NCBI GenBank assembly: GCA_944739405.2
Contig: OX123188.2
Location: forward strand, 69,211,251 to 69,275,250
Source: Euclidia mi
Taxonomy: Eukaryota; Arthropoda; Insecta; Lepidoptera; Erebidae
Length of the DNA: 64,000 bases
Direction: 5' to 3'
In this document: positions 42,944 through 52,305 of the stretch, piece after piece
Position numbering within the stretch: position 1 is the first letter of the stretch
Layout of the letters: each line of letters opens with the position of its first letter
Position numbers and translations under genes: made by a program
Notes under the pieces: model-generated
What the model saw: only the letters and a program-made list of their open reading frames with translations
Database searches by the model: none
Told to the model about the DNA's origin: nothing

Positions 42944-44944
42944 TCAACTATTGGTGTTACTATCTACGCAGAATGTGCTCACTGTGTCTTGATGTCTTCT
43001 GGTGACTTTGTCCTTCTTGGGTTTCATTAGCCTGATTACAGGGTCCCAAGCTGGAGGAACATTCCAACCATCTTCCCTATTGAAATTAGGATGTTTTTTA
43101 ATTTCAATAGCTTCACGTATCATTCCTGGAATAAAGCGGTGTTCTTTTGCGAGTATCTGTGGTTTATCAAATCGCAGGTAATGGTTGGTTCCTTGTTCTA
43201 CATGTTCACACACAGCAGACTTCGTCGAGCGTTTGTGTTTAATGTCAGCTATATGTTCCTTTAGTCGAATGCCTATGCTTCTCTTGGTTTGTCCAATGTA
43301 TGAGAGCCCACACTCACAGTCTATCTTGTAAACCCCGGCCTCTTGTAAGGGTGACTGACTCTTGACAGATGGTAATAATTGGCTTATCTTCGTTGGCGGC
43401 TTGTAGAATGTTTTGATTGAAGCTCGCTTCAAGATGTAGCCAATCTTGTCGGTCACGCCCTTGATGTATGGGAGGACAGCAGGTTGTCTCTCTACTGTGG
43501 CTGGCTTGTTCTTCGGGGATCTGTGACGTTGGCGCGGCGGTCGGAGCTTGTTGTCTTGCAGAACTTGCTTGACATGTTGAAGCTCGGCGTCCAGGTGTTT
43601 CTTGTCACAGATCCCCAGGGCTCTCTGAAACAAAGACATTCCCACGGTAGCTAACTGTTTAGGATGGTGGTGAGATTCACCGTTTAAGTACCTATTTGTA
43701 TGTGTCTTTTTCCTATACACAGTGTGGCTCAAAGAGTTGTTTTTGTTCCTGATAACAAGTACATCTAGGAAAGCTAAAGAATTGTTTGCCTCTAATTCCA
43801 TTGTAAATTTGATGTGGTTATGAATAGAATTAAGATGGTCTAGGAATACATTAACACTATCTGTTGGTAAAATTGTAAAAGTGTCATCTACATACCGCTT
43901 GTAGAACCTCGGTGTGATGGTGGCAGTCTGCAGGGCTCGCGCCTCGAAGTCCTCCATGAAGATGTCAGCAACAACAGGCGATACTGGAGAGCCCATTGCC
44001 ACACCATCTACTTGTATGTAGTATTTCTCATCCCATAACAGATAGCCAGTTGTTAAGCAGTGTTTCAATATTTCTGCATATTCCTCAGGCATGTTGTTCT
44101 CTATTAGCTTCCTTCTAGTTATTTCAATACAGTCATGTGCTGGTAAGCATGTAAATAATGACTGTACATCAAAACTAACCATAGTTTCCTTGTCAGAGAG
44201 ATGTATGTGTTTTATTTCACTGACAAAATGGTAGGAATCCTTTACATGCGCTCTCGTCTTGCCTCTGAGTGGCGAGAGAATCTTCGCAATGTGTTGAGCC
44301 AATCTGTAGGTTGGTGCCCCTATTTGACTGACTATAGGGCGCAGTGGAGCATTTTCTTTGTGTATTTTCGGTAGACCATACAATTGAGGAGGTTTTGCAC
44401 ACGATGGTATTAAGTATTTCACGTCCAGATTCAGTTGTTCGGAGTATTTCTTAACATTGTCACTCGTTTGCTTGAGTATTTTGTTGGTAGGGTCTGTCTT
44501 AACCAATTTATATGTACTTTCATCCGACAAAAGATTTTCCATTTTTTGTTTATAATCGGACGTGTCCATCACTACCGTTGCATTTCCTTTATCTGCTCGA
44601 AGTACTGTTAGTTCAGGTCTAGCTTGTAGGTTCTTCAGTGCGAGATACTCTGGTTTTGGTAGATTCCTTCTCGGCACTTTCGACTGACGCAATACAGCCG
44701 AAACATCCTGACGTATGGCCTCGAAATCTTCCTTACACACATTGTTCTTCACTAGACAATCTTCAACGTTGCAAATAATGGTCTCATACGGTATTCTGGA
44801 TGGCGTTATCGCATAATTTAAACCTCTGCATAATACTTTTTCGGTGTTTTGATCTAACGTGTGTTTTGACAGATTGACAACTGTTTGTCTATGATCGGCG
44901 GACGGTAGCGTGTGATTGGTCCGTGCAAAAACGTTCTGTTTCAT
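42944..44944 (-). CDS. Penelope-type reverse transcriptase with GIY-YIG endonuclease
   Basis: The 666-residue protein would reverse-transcribe the element at a cut that it makes itself. N-terminal region 1-100; RT core: RADKGNATVVMD (116-127), LYGLPKIHKENAPLRPIVS (188-206), SFDVQSLFT (257-265, first catalytic D259), VDGVAMGSPVSPVVADIFM (312-330), RFYKRYVDDTF (346-356, catalytic D353 and D354), then SLAFLDVLV. A basic linker (465-530) leads to the GIY-YIG nuclease: GVYKIDCECGLSYIGQTKRS (537-556) and GIRLKEH, with CxC and downstream H/C/H residues as in the Penelope zinc-binding variant. No stop interrupts it. The start ATG overlaps the stop of the upstream frame (ATGA). Only three residue differences from the plus copy were noticed (163 N/I, 266 C/Y, 332 D/A), so this is young. 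Confidence 0.96.
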   Translation of the reverse strand: MKQNVFARTNHTLPSADHRQTVVNLSKHTLDQNTEKVLCRGLNYAITPSRIPYETIICNVEDCLVKNNVCKEDFEAIRQDVSAVLRQSKVPRRNLPKPEYLALKNLQARPELTVLRADKGNATVVMDTSDYKQKMENLLSDESTYKLVKTDPTNKILKQTSDNVKKYSEQLNLDVKYLIPSCAKPPQLYGLPKIHKENAPLRPIVSQIGAPTYRLAQHIAKILSPLRGKTRAHVKDSYHFVSEIKHIHLSDKETMVSFDVQSLFTCLPAHDCIEITRRKLIENNMPEEYAEILKHCLTTGYLLWDEKYYIQVDGVAMGSPVSPVVADIFMEDFEARALQTATITPRFYKRYVDDTFTILPTDSVNVFLDHLNSIHNHIKFTMELEANNSLAFLDVLVIRNKNNSLSHTVYRKKTHTNRYLNGESHHHPKQLATVGMSLFQRALGICDKKHLDAELQHVKQVLQDNKLRPPRQRHRSPKNKPATVERQPAVLPYIKGVTDKIGYILKRASIKTFYKPPTKISQLLPSVKSQSPLQEAGVYKIDCECGLSYIGQTKRSIGIRLKEHIADIKHKRSTKSAVCEHVEQGTNHYLRFDKPQILAKEHRFIPGMIREAIEIKKHPNFNREDGWNVPPAWDPVIRLMKPKKDKVTRRHQDTVSTFCVDSNTNS

Positions 44945-45358
44945 TTTGTATTGGTCATTTGATTTTTGTTGTAATTTTTCAATTTTTCTATTTTGTTACG
45001 TTTACACGCGTAATATTTTGATGTTTCTCTGTTATTTATTGCATTGATGCATTTTTCAAAATCAAATGGAGTTATCAATCTGTATATTTCGTTAGACAAA
45101 TTCTCAACATTTCTATTTATTCTGCGTAAGTCAGCGCGGTGTTCGTGTATCTTTTGAATGAGTAACTTTTCACTTGCCTGTTTTAAGATCTTAGCGCTCC
45201 CACGTATGTCCTTCTTGGCTGATATTTTGCAGCATGTAGGGATGAGATCGTGATCACGGCATCTCTTCAAGAAATTTAAAGATGTTATGTATCTTGCGCG
45301 CTTGGTTTGTAGATCTTCTAACCGGCGTATTTTTGTTGCTGTTTCCACTCCGTAATTT
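44941..45358 (-). CDS. Penelope N-terminal ORF, overlapping the RT ORF
   Basis: About 138 residues are open up to the TGA at 44941, starting after the junction with NYGVETATKIRRLEDLQTKR. It continues ARYITSLNFLKRCRDHDLIP then TCCKISAKKDIRGSAKILKQ, and a basic, helical end (RRINRNVENLSNEIYRL... YYACKRNKIEKLKNYNKN). The pattern FL..C....LIP is typical of the region before the RT in Penelope elements. Its stop overlaps the next ATG in ATGA, so the two frames could be coupled by re-initiation or frameshifting. The native start is missing because the 5' side joins an RT fragment at 45358. Confidence 0.8.
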
Positions 45359-45912
45359 GCGCTCTCGTCTTGCCTCTGAGTGGCGAGAGAATCTTCGCAA
45401 TGTGTTGAGCCAATCTGTAGGTTGGTGCCCCTATTTGACTGACTATAGGGCGCAGTGGAGCATTTTCTTTGTGTATTTTCGGTAGACCATACAATTGAGG
45501 AGGTTTTGCACACGATGGTATTAAGTATTTCACGTCCAGATTCAGTTGTTCGGAGTATTTCTTAACAATGTCACTCGTTTGCTTGAGTATTTTGTTGGTA
45601 GGGGTCTGCCTTAACCAATTTATACGTACTTTCATCCGACAAAAGATTTTCCATTTTTTGTTTATAATCGGACGTGTCCATCACTACCGTTGCATTTCCT
45701 TTATCTGCTCGAAGTACTGTTAGTTCAGGTCTAGCTTGTAGGTTCTTCAGTGCGAGATACTCTGGTTTTGGTAGATTCCTTCTCGGCACTTTCGACTGAC
45801 GCAATACAGCCGAAACATCCTGACGTATGGCCTCGAAATTTTCCTTACACACATTGTTCTTCACTAGATAATCTTCAACGTTGCAAATAATGGTCTCATA
45901 CGGTAGCGTGTG
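45359..45912 (-). pseudogene. Penelope RT fragment upstream of the N-terminal ORF
   Basis: This corresponds to RT residues about 8-14 and 52-231 (ARTNHTLP joined to PYETIICNVEDYLVKNNVCK, then through to LSPLRGKTRA). An internal deletion joins the two parts at a shared TACCGT, and a single extra G near 45602 breaks the frame. The equivalent stretch at 46972-47524 lacks the extra G. It cannot make an active enzyme, because it stops before the catalytic aspartates. Confidence 0.85.
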
Positions 45913-46298
45913 ATTGGTCCGTGCAAAAACCGTCCGCCGATCATAGACAAACAGTTGTCAATCTGTCAAAACACACGTTAGATCAAAACACCGAAAAAGT
46001 ATTATGCAGAGGTTTAAATTATGCGATAACGCCATCCAGAATACCGTATGAGACCATTATTTGCAACGTTGAAGATTGTCTAGTGAAGAACAATGTGTGT
46101 AAGGAAGATTTCGAGGCCATACGTCAGGATGTTTCGGCTGTATTGCGTCAGTCGAAAGTGCCGAGAAGGAATCTACCAAAACCAGAGTATCTCGCACTGA
46201 AGAACCTACAAGCTAGACCTGAACTAACAGTACTTCGAGCAGATAAAGGAAATGCAACGGTAGTGATGGACACGTCCGATTATAAACAAAAAATGGAA
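45913..46298 (+). pseudogene. Penelope RT 5' part, cut by the assembly gap
   Basis: The plus-strand frame from PSADHRQTVVNLSKHTLDQN to MDTSDYKQKME ends at the N run. It matches 47525-47910 throughout by eye, so it is probably the left contig's copy of the start of the plus-strand Penelope (47533-49503). Confidence 0.85.
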
Positions 46299-46498
46299 NN
46301 NNNNNNNNNNNNNNNNNNNNNNNNNNNNNNNNNNNNNNNNNNNNNNNNNNNNNNNNNNNNNNNNNNNNNNNNNNNNNNNNNNNNNNNNNNNNNNNNNNNN
46401 NNNNNNNNNNNNNNNNNNNNNNNNNNNNNNNNNNNNNNNNNNNNNNNNNNNNNNNNNNNNNNNNNNNNNNNNNNNNNNNNNNNNNNNNNNNNNNNNNN
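46299..46498. other. Assembly gap, 200 N
   Basis: Exactly 200 undetermined bases, a round number typical of fixed-size scaffolding gaps rather than a measured distance. The left flank (44886-46298) and right flank (46499-47910) carry nearly the same sequence. Confidence 0.97.
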
Positions 46499-47524
46499 TG
46501 TCTATGATCGGCGGACGGTAGCGTGTGATTGGTCCGTGCAAAAACGTTCTGTTTCATTTTGTATTGGTCATTTGATTTTTGTTGTAATTTTTCAATTTTT
46601 CTATTTTGTTACGTTTACACGCGTAATATTTTGATGTTTCTCTGTTATTTATTGCATTGATGCATTTTTCAAAATCAAATGGAGTTATCAATCTGTATAT
46701 TTCGTTAGACAAATTCTCAACATTTCTATTTATTCTGCGTAAGTCAGCGCGGTGTTCGTGTATCTTTTGAATGAGTAACTTTTCACTTGCCTGTTTTAAG
46801 ATCTTAGCGCTCCCACGTATGTCCTTCTTGGCTGATATTTTGCAGCATGTAGGGATGAGATCGTGATCACGGCATCTCTTCAAGAAATTTAAAGATGTTA
46901 TGTATCTTGCGCGCTTGGTTTGTAGATCTTCTAACCGGCGTATTTTTGTTGCTGTTTCCACTCCGTAATTTGCGCTCTCGTCTTGCCTCTGAGTGGCGAG
47001 AGAATCTTCGCAATGTGTTGAGCCAATCTGTAGGTTGGTGCCCCTATTTGACTGACTATAGGGCGCAGTGGAGCATTTTCTTTGTGTATTTTCGGTAGAC
47101 CATACAATTGAGGAGGTTTTGCACACGATGGTATTAAGTATTTCACGTCCAGATTCAGTTGTTCGGAGTATTTCTTAACAATGTCACTCGTTTGCTTGAG
47201 TATTTTGTTGGTAGGGTCTGCCTTAACCAATTTATACGTACTTTCATCCGACAAAAGATTTTCCATTTTTTGTTTATAATCGGACGTGTCCATCACTACC
47301 GTTGCATTTCCTTTATCTGCTCGAAGTACTGTTAGTTCAGGTCTAGCTTGTAGGTTCTTCAGTGCGAGATACTCTGGTTTTGGTAGATTCCTTCTCGGCA
47401 CTTTCGACTGACGCAATACAGCCGAAACATCCTGACGTATGGCCTCGAAATTTTCCTTACACACATTGTTCTTCACTAGATAATCTTCAACGTTGCAAAT
47501 AATGGTCTCATACGGTAGCGTGTG
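46499..47524 (-). pseudogene. Second appearance of Penelope N-terminal ORF and RT fragment
   Basis: This repeats 44886-45912 at an offset of 1,613, then 1,612 after the missing G. The N-terminal ORF is at 46554-46971 and the RT fragment at 46972-47524, here in one uninterrupted frame (46931-47476). It begins exactly at the end of the gap, within the codons for DHRQ. It is most likely the right contig's version of the same genomic sequence, not a real duplication. Confidence 0.8.
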
Positions 47525-47532
47525 ATTGGTCC

Positions 47533-49503
47533 GTGCAAAAACCGTCCGCCGATCATAGACAAACAGTTGTCAATCTGTCAAAACACACGTTAGATCAAAA
47601 CACCGAAAAAGTATTATGCAGAGGTTTAAATTATGCGATAACGCCATCCAGAATACCGTATGAGACCATTATTTGCAACGTTGAAGATTGTCTAGTGAAG
47701 AACAATGTGTGTAAGGAAGATTTCGAGGCCATACGTCAGGATGTTTCGGCTGTATTGCGTCAGTCGAAAGTGCCGAGAAGGAATCTACCAAAACCAGAGT
47801 ATCTCGCACTGAAGAACCTACAAGCTAGACCTGAACTAACAGTACTTCGAGCAGATAAAGGAAATGCAACGGTAGTGATGGACACGTCCGATTATAAACA
47901 AAAAATGGAAAATCTTTTGTCGGATGAAAGTACATATAAATTGGTTAAGACAGACCCTACCAACAAAATACTCAAGCAAACGAGTGACATTGTTAAGAAA
48001 TACTCCGAACAACTGAATCTGGACGTGAAATACTTAATACCATCGTGTGCAAAACCTCCTCAATTGTATGGTCTACCGAAAATACACAAAGAAAATGCTC
48101 CACTGCGCCCTATAGTCAGTCAAATAGGGGCACCAACCTACAGATTGGCTCAACACATTGCGAAGATTCTCTCGCCACTCAGAGGCAAGACGAGAGCGCA
48201 TGTAAAGGATTCCTACCATTTTGTCAGTGAAATAAAACACATACATCTCTCTGACAAGGAAACTATGGTTAGTTTTGATGTACAGTCATTATTTACATAC
48301 TTACCAGCACATGACTGTATTGAAATAACTAGAAGGAAGCTAATAGAGAACAACATGCCTGAGGAATATGCAGAAATATTGAAACACTGCTTAACAACTG
48401 GCTATCTGTTATGGGATGAGAAATACTACATACAAGTAGATGGTGTGGCAATGGGCTCTCCAGTATCGCCTGTTGTTGCTGACATCTTCATGGAGGCCTT
48501 CGAGGCGCGAGCCCTGCAGACTGCCACCATCACACCGAGGTTCTACAAGCGGTATGTAGATGACACTTTTACAATTTTACCAACAGATAGTGTTAATGTA
48601 TTCCTAGACCATCTTAATTCTATTCATAACCACATCAAATTTACAATGGAATTAGAGGCAAACAATTCTTTAGCTTTCCTAGATGTACTTGTTATCAGGA
48701 ACAAAAACAACTCTTTGAGCCACACTGTGTATAGGAAAAAGACACATACAAATAGGTACTTAAATGGTGAATCTCACCACCATCCTAAACAGTTAGCTAC
48801 CGTGGGAATGTCTTTGTTTCAGAGAGCCCTGGGGATCTGTGACAAGAAACACCTGGACGCCGAGCTTCAACATGTCAAGCAAGTTCTGCAAGACAACAAG
48901 CTCCGACCGCCGCGCCAACGTCACAGATCCCCGAAGAACAAGCCAGCCACAGTAGAGAGACAACCTGCTGTCCTCCCATACATCAAGGGCGTGACCGACA
49001 AGATTGGCTACATCTTGAAGCGAGCTTCAATCAAAACATTCTACAAGCCGCCAACGAAGATAAGCCAATTATTACCATCTGTCAAGAGTCAGTCACCCTT
49101 ACAAGAGGCCGGGGTTTACAAGATAGACTGTGAGTGTGGGCTCTCATACATTGGACAAACCAAGAGAAGCATAGGCATTCGACTAAAGGAACATATAGCT
49201 GACATTAAACACAAACGCTCGACGAAGTCTGCTGTGTGTGAACATGTAGAACAAGGAACCAACCATTACCTGCGATTTGATAAACCACAGATACTCGCAA
49301 AAGAACACCGCTTTATTCCAGGAATGATACGTGAAGCTATTGAAATTAAAAAACATCCTAATTTCAATAGGGAAGATGGTTGGAATGTTCCTCCAGCTTG
49401 GGACCCTGTAATCAGGCTAATGAAACCCAAGAAGGACAAAGTCACCAGAAGACATCAAGACACAGTGAGCACATTCTGCGTAGATAGTAACACCAATAGT
49501 TGA
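47533..49503 (+). CDS. Penelope-type RT with GIY-YIG endonuclease, plus-strand copy
   Basis: The 656-codon open frame matches the minus-strand protein from residue 15 onward: RT motifs SFDVQSLFTYLPAHD, AMGSPVSPVVADIFMEAFE, YKRYVDDTFTILP, and the nuclease GVYKIDCECGLSYIGQTKRS. All catalytic residues are present. The frame begins at the inversion junction with GTG (47533) rather than ATG and lacks the native first 14 residues and the upstream N-terminal ORF, so expression would need another start. The 3' UTR (49504-49745) carries AAAGAATTCGAAACGTCGGC. Few differences from the minus copy imply recent insertion or gene conversion. Confidence 0.92.
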   Translation: MQKPSADHRQTVVNLSKHTLDQNTEKVLCRGLNYAITPSRIPYETIICNVEDCLVKNNVCKEDFEAIRQDVSAVLRQSKVPRRNLPKPEYLALKNLQARPELTVLRADKGNATVVMDTSDYKQKMENLLSDESTYKLVKTDPTNKILKQTSDIVKKYSEQLNLDVKYLIPSCAKPPQLYGLPKIHKENAPLRPIVSQIGAPTYRLAQHIAKILSPLRGKTRAHVKDSYHFVSEIKHIHLSDKETMVSFDVQSLFTYLPAHDCIEITRRKLIENNMPEEYAEILKHCLTTGYLLWDEKYYIQVDGVAMGSPVSPVVADIFMEAFEARALQTATITPRFYKRYVDDTFTILPTDSVNVFLDHLNSIHNHIKFTMELEANNSLAFLDVLVIRNKNNSLSHTVYRKKTHTNRYLNGESHHHPKQLATVGMSLFQRALGICDKKHLDAELQHVKQVLQDNKLRPPRQRHRSPKNKPATVERQPAVLPYIKGVTDKIGYILKRASIKTFYKPPTKISQLLPSVKSQSPLQEAGVYKIDCECGLSYIGQTKRSIGIRLKEHIADIKHKRSTKSAVCEHVEQGTNHYLRFDKPQILAKEHRFIPGMIREAIEIKKHPNFNREDGWNVPPAWDPVIRLMKPKKDKVTRRHQDTVSTFCVDSNTNS

Positions 49504-49757
49504 AAAATGTTCAGGTACTTTGAGATAACTTATAAATTCAAGACAAAGACAAATATCACCTCAGTCTGCCGTGAACACGAATCCTGTAAAGAATTCGAAA
49601 CGTCGGCTAGTAATAAAAATTTAGTTTCTAGATCTTTCAGTTTAAATGTAATAACAAATAACCAGTGAAACCAATATAACGCGATAAAATCCGTAAACTG
49701 TAGTTTAATTTCAATGTGTAACATTCGCGTAAACCCAAGAAAATATTATGAAAATCT

Positions 49758-50505
49758 GTTTTACGAAAGTTCCATTGCTTGTACGGTGTATGAAAGGGCG
49801 ATTACGTGGCCGTGTGTACGGCGGGGGGTGGATGATAGAGCGCGCGGCGCGACGGCGCGCGGCGACCGCGACCGAGACCGGCAGGTGATACGCGTCCACG
49901 TCCGCTGCGCACACAGTCACGCCGCTGCGCCCGCTCAACACCAGATCTAATTGTCTATCATTACAGTTAAGTACCATGTTACACTGAGCGACTTCACATA
50001 ATGCAAGGAAATATTCAAGATAATTGCATAATATATTAATATTACACGAATACAAATTTAAATCACCTAAAATAAGTATACTATGCCTATACTTTACACA
50101 TAAATTCTCTAATAAATTAAACATTACCATGTATTCAGTCTCATCAGCCTTTGGTGGTATATACATAACACAACACATAAATAAGAACCGACTTTGTTTG
50201 TAAACATTAGCACTAATTATTTCGAATTGCCTACTGTCAATATCAATATTACTCGGTGTTGGGACTCGTCGCAACTCAAAACGCGGACGGTGTGGCCACT
50301 AAAAGTACGCCGCCTTGCTTGCGGCCGTCTGCTCGATCGCATCGCAATATCGAGTAACCGGGTAGTGTGATTTCCGAATCGCTGATTGACTAGTTACATC
50401 CTGTTTCCGTGATGGCAAATAGATCAGAACCAGATGATTTCAATAGATCTAGAAAAAATCAGTGTCTTGGTCCTGAGTCCTCTAACATTTTGATATACGT
50501 GTCGA
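49758..50505 (-). pseudogene. Jockey-type endonuclease domain, broken
   Basis: Pieces read NVRGLRTKT (about 50480), DLFAITETGC, then a stop and SISDSEITLPGYSILRCDRA, GGVLLVATPSAF, a stop, then EIISANVYKQSRFLFMCCVM, YIPPKADETEYMVMFNLLEN, HSILILGDLNLYS and DRQLDLVLSG. These are the E (TETG), GDLN and LDLVLS blocks of the apurinic-like endonuclease. Two stops and one frameshift are visible. The 3' part is cut at the Penelope insertion and resumes at 42745. Confidence 0.85.
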
Positions 50506-50818
50506 GGCGGCGACGACCGCTACTGTTAGCTATACCGGGAGCCGGAACTAATCTTATGCCTAAAACACTATTTTTGCATACCATCCACATTATTAATAAG
50601 TTACATGAAAGAACTGATGGATTTTTCAGTAATGTGAGTGAAGTCGCAAGGATTTTTTAAATATTGTTAGTTATAATTGTATGTTAGAGTAGTAGTTAGT
50701 AAAATAATATGTATACATGCCACACTATCGTATTAGGCTTAAAGCCTGTAAATATAGTTGCTAAGGAATATTCAATTAATAAATAAATAAAATATTTAAA
50801 TCATTATTGCGTTGATTG
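50506..50818 (-). other. Jockey ORF1/ORF2 junction region
   Basis: A mostly AT-rich stretch between the ORF1 stop and the start of recognisable endonuclease. The 83-residue plus-strand frame at 50409-50660 is antisense to the endonuclease start and is not a gene. Confidence 0.45.
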
Positions 50819-52305
50819 TTATTTGTTTGCCGGCAGTGACCGGTGAAACCAAATCCGTTCGCTATATTCGACATTTAATGGCCAAATTGCCGGATTACAT
50901 AATTTTTCAAAGTTGTCTTCTGTTACACCAATTTTAAAGGACGCGTAATTTCTTTCCGTTTTCGGTTTGATTTTTTCTATAATCAGCTCAATATTATTAT
51001 CTGCCAATACATTCGATAAGTATTCCGTATGACCGTAGTTTGTTATTATTAAAATGTTTTTTTTTTTTATCGCGCGGCGGCCATTCTCGGGCAGCGCGAA
51101 GGCTGAATGATGGCCGAGTGATTCGCTCGCAAGTCGCAGTTGCGTAATCAACCAAGCGAGACGCCTTTGTGTGCATAAGTGAGATGCAGATGAAGAGACA
51201 AGGGCTTGAAAAACCGGTTTGCCAAGCCGTTTCAATTTAATTATGTGTTTTTGTTTTTCTGTTTGTATAATAATATTATGATGTATGTTTGATGTCTGTG
51301 ATTGTCACCTGGGGTTACCACCTAAGATCAGGGTTGGTTTGTGGTCTTCGCCATGATCACCATAAGCCTGAGTGGTAACCTCGTTTTTATAACATACCTG
51401 CTTGTGTTATTTTTTAGTTGTCTCATGTTCGTGTAATATTTAACTGTTGTGTATGTTGTAAAAATAAATGCATTTTCTTCTTCTATTCTTTAAGATTCTC
51501 ATCGGTAGTACTTTTATCTAGTCTCCAGACGTGAAAATATTTTTTGCGTTCCACAGCTTTTATCAATACAGTAGACCTGTTCCCACCCTTTCTAATAGGG
51601 TTGTTCGTTTTAACGTGTTTCCATTAGTTAGTATTACTATCAACCGTGTCCTTAATCGCTGTAGTTCTGGCCACAGCCGCGTAGGTAATATTCGGTCCCG
51701 GCATAGGTGCAGATGGCGGCGATTCAAATAGCAACGACGACGGAGCGGGCGTTTCCAGTGGGAGCGGGTTTGAATTATTGTGTACTGTGGTGTCCAAACT
51801 GCTATTAATTAGTTCTAGTGTAGTACTGTTTCTCGCCGTTTTCTGCATTGTAATTTCCTCCTCTAAACGAAGACACTTTATATTAGCCTCGCTTAGGTCC
51901 CGTTTTAAATTGCTGTTTTCTAAAAATAAGTCTGAGACAGATGTCTTAATTGCCTGCAATAATTTGGATTCTAATGCACTCATCTTTGAAGATATAAGTT
52001 CTTTCATAATTTCGATAATGCTCGCCGAGTCATCCAAAGAATTCCTTATTATTGGCACACCGATTTCCTCGCAACATTGGTCAGTTTCCTCCTTGTCCAA
52101 TGTACCAGATCTGGGGCGGATTCCACATACCGACATTGTTACTCTTACACGCTGAGACATAGTTGAGCAGGTGTCACATATGAAGGTATTGTCCAATAGA
52201 TGCTCTAAAGGGATATTCAAACAGGTGTAATGATATCCTGTCCTGCATTTGGTACATTTAAGAAGACTATCTTTCGATTCTTTTATTGCAAGAAAAACAA
52301 ATCAT
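50819..52305 (-). pseudogene. Jockey-type ORF1 with PHD finger and RNA-binding C-terminus
   Basis: The N-terminus (52305-52165) shows ICFSCNKRIE, then after a frameshift KCTKCRTGYHYTCLNIPLEH and NTFICDTC. The C-x2-C, C-x2-C, H-x2-C, C-x2-C spacing is a PHD-type zinc finger, known in some jockey-clade ORF1 proteins. A coiled-coil stretch follows (IIEIMKELISSKMSALESKL ... NSNLKRDLSEANIKCLRLEE), then a P-rich linker, a stop at 51624, and the RRM-like domain (ERKKYFHVWRLDKSTTDENL). That domain is split by the insertion at 51.06-51.49 kb and ends RNYASFKIGVTEDNFEKLC then WPLNVEYSERIWF. The order suggests an RNA-binding chaperone role; this copy is dead. Confidence 0.85.
51057..51490 (-). mobile_element. 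Poly(A)-tailed retro-insert inside jockey ORF1
   Basis: About 430 bp interrupts the ORF1 C-terminal domain. On the minus strand it ends in a run of 12 A (51068-51057) after CGGCCGCCGCGCGAT, so it arrived as a reverse-transcribed RNA. It has no open frame of note. It contains GGTTACCACTCAGGCTTATG and GGTGGTAACCCCAGGTGACA, which are partly inverted relative to each other. It could be a SINE or a copy of a non-coding RNA; no polymerase III boxes were clear. The 5' edge is approximate. Confidence 0.6.

Larger units (their letters stand above)
42746..49745. mobile_element. Penelope-like retroelement inverted dimer
   Basis: Two nearly identical Penelope copies point away from each other. One is minus (RT-EN 44944-42944) and one plus (47533-49503), with 5' fragments between. 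TTATGAAAATCT occurs at both edges (42734-42745 and 49746-49757), a target duplication of 10-12 bp inside the jockey endonuclease. The plus copy ends GTTTAATTTCAATGTGTAAC and then ACCCAAGAAAATA. The minus copy's 3' end stops about 45 bp earlier, at CTACAG. A 200-N gap lies in the middle, with an apparent repeat around it that is probably an assembly overlap. If so, the true length is about 5.4 kb. Confidence 0.9.

Noticed and set aside
46299..46498. Low-complexity or unknown sequence inside Penelope
   Set aside because: It is a run of exactly 200 N, which is a gap and carries no biological information.
48045..48230. 61-residue frame and its mirror at 44217-44402 (and the first third of the frames starting at 45513 and 47126)
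   Set aside because: These are out-of-frame translations of the Penelope RT region encoding LYGLPKIHKENAPLR. They are not separate proteins.
49714..49950. 78-residue plus-strand frame near the Penelope right edge
   Set aside because: It is antisense to the jockey endonuclease fragment, whose minus-strand reading shows the family motifs.
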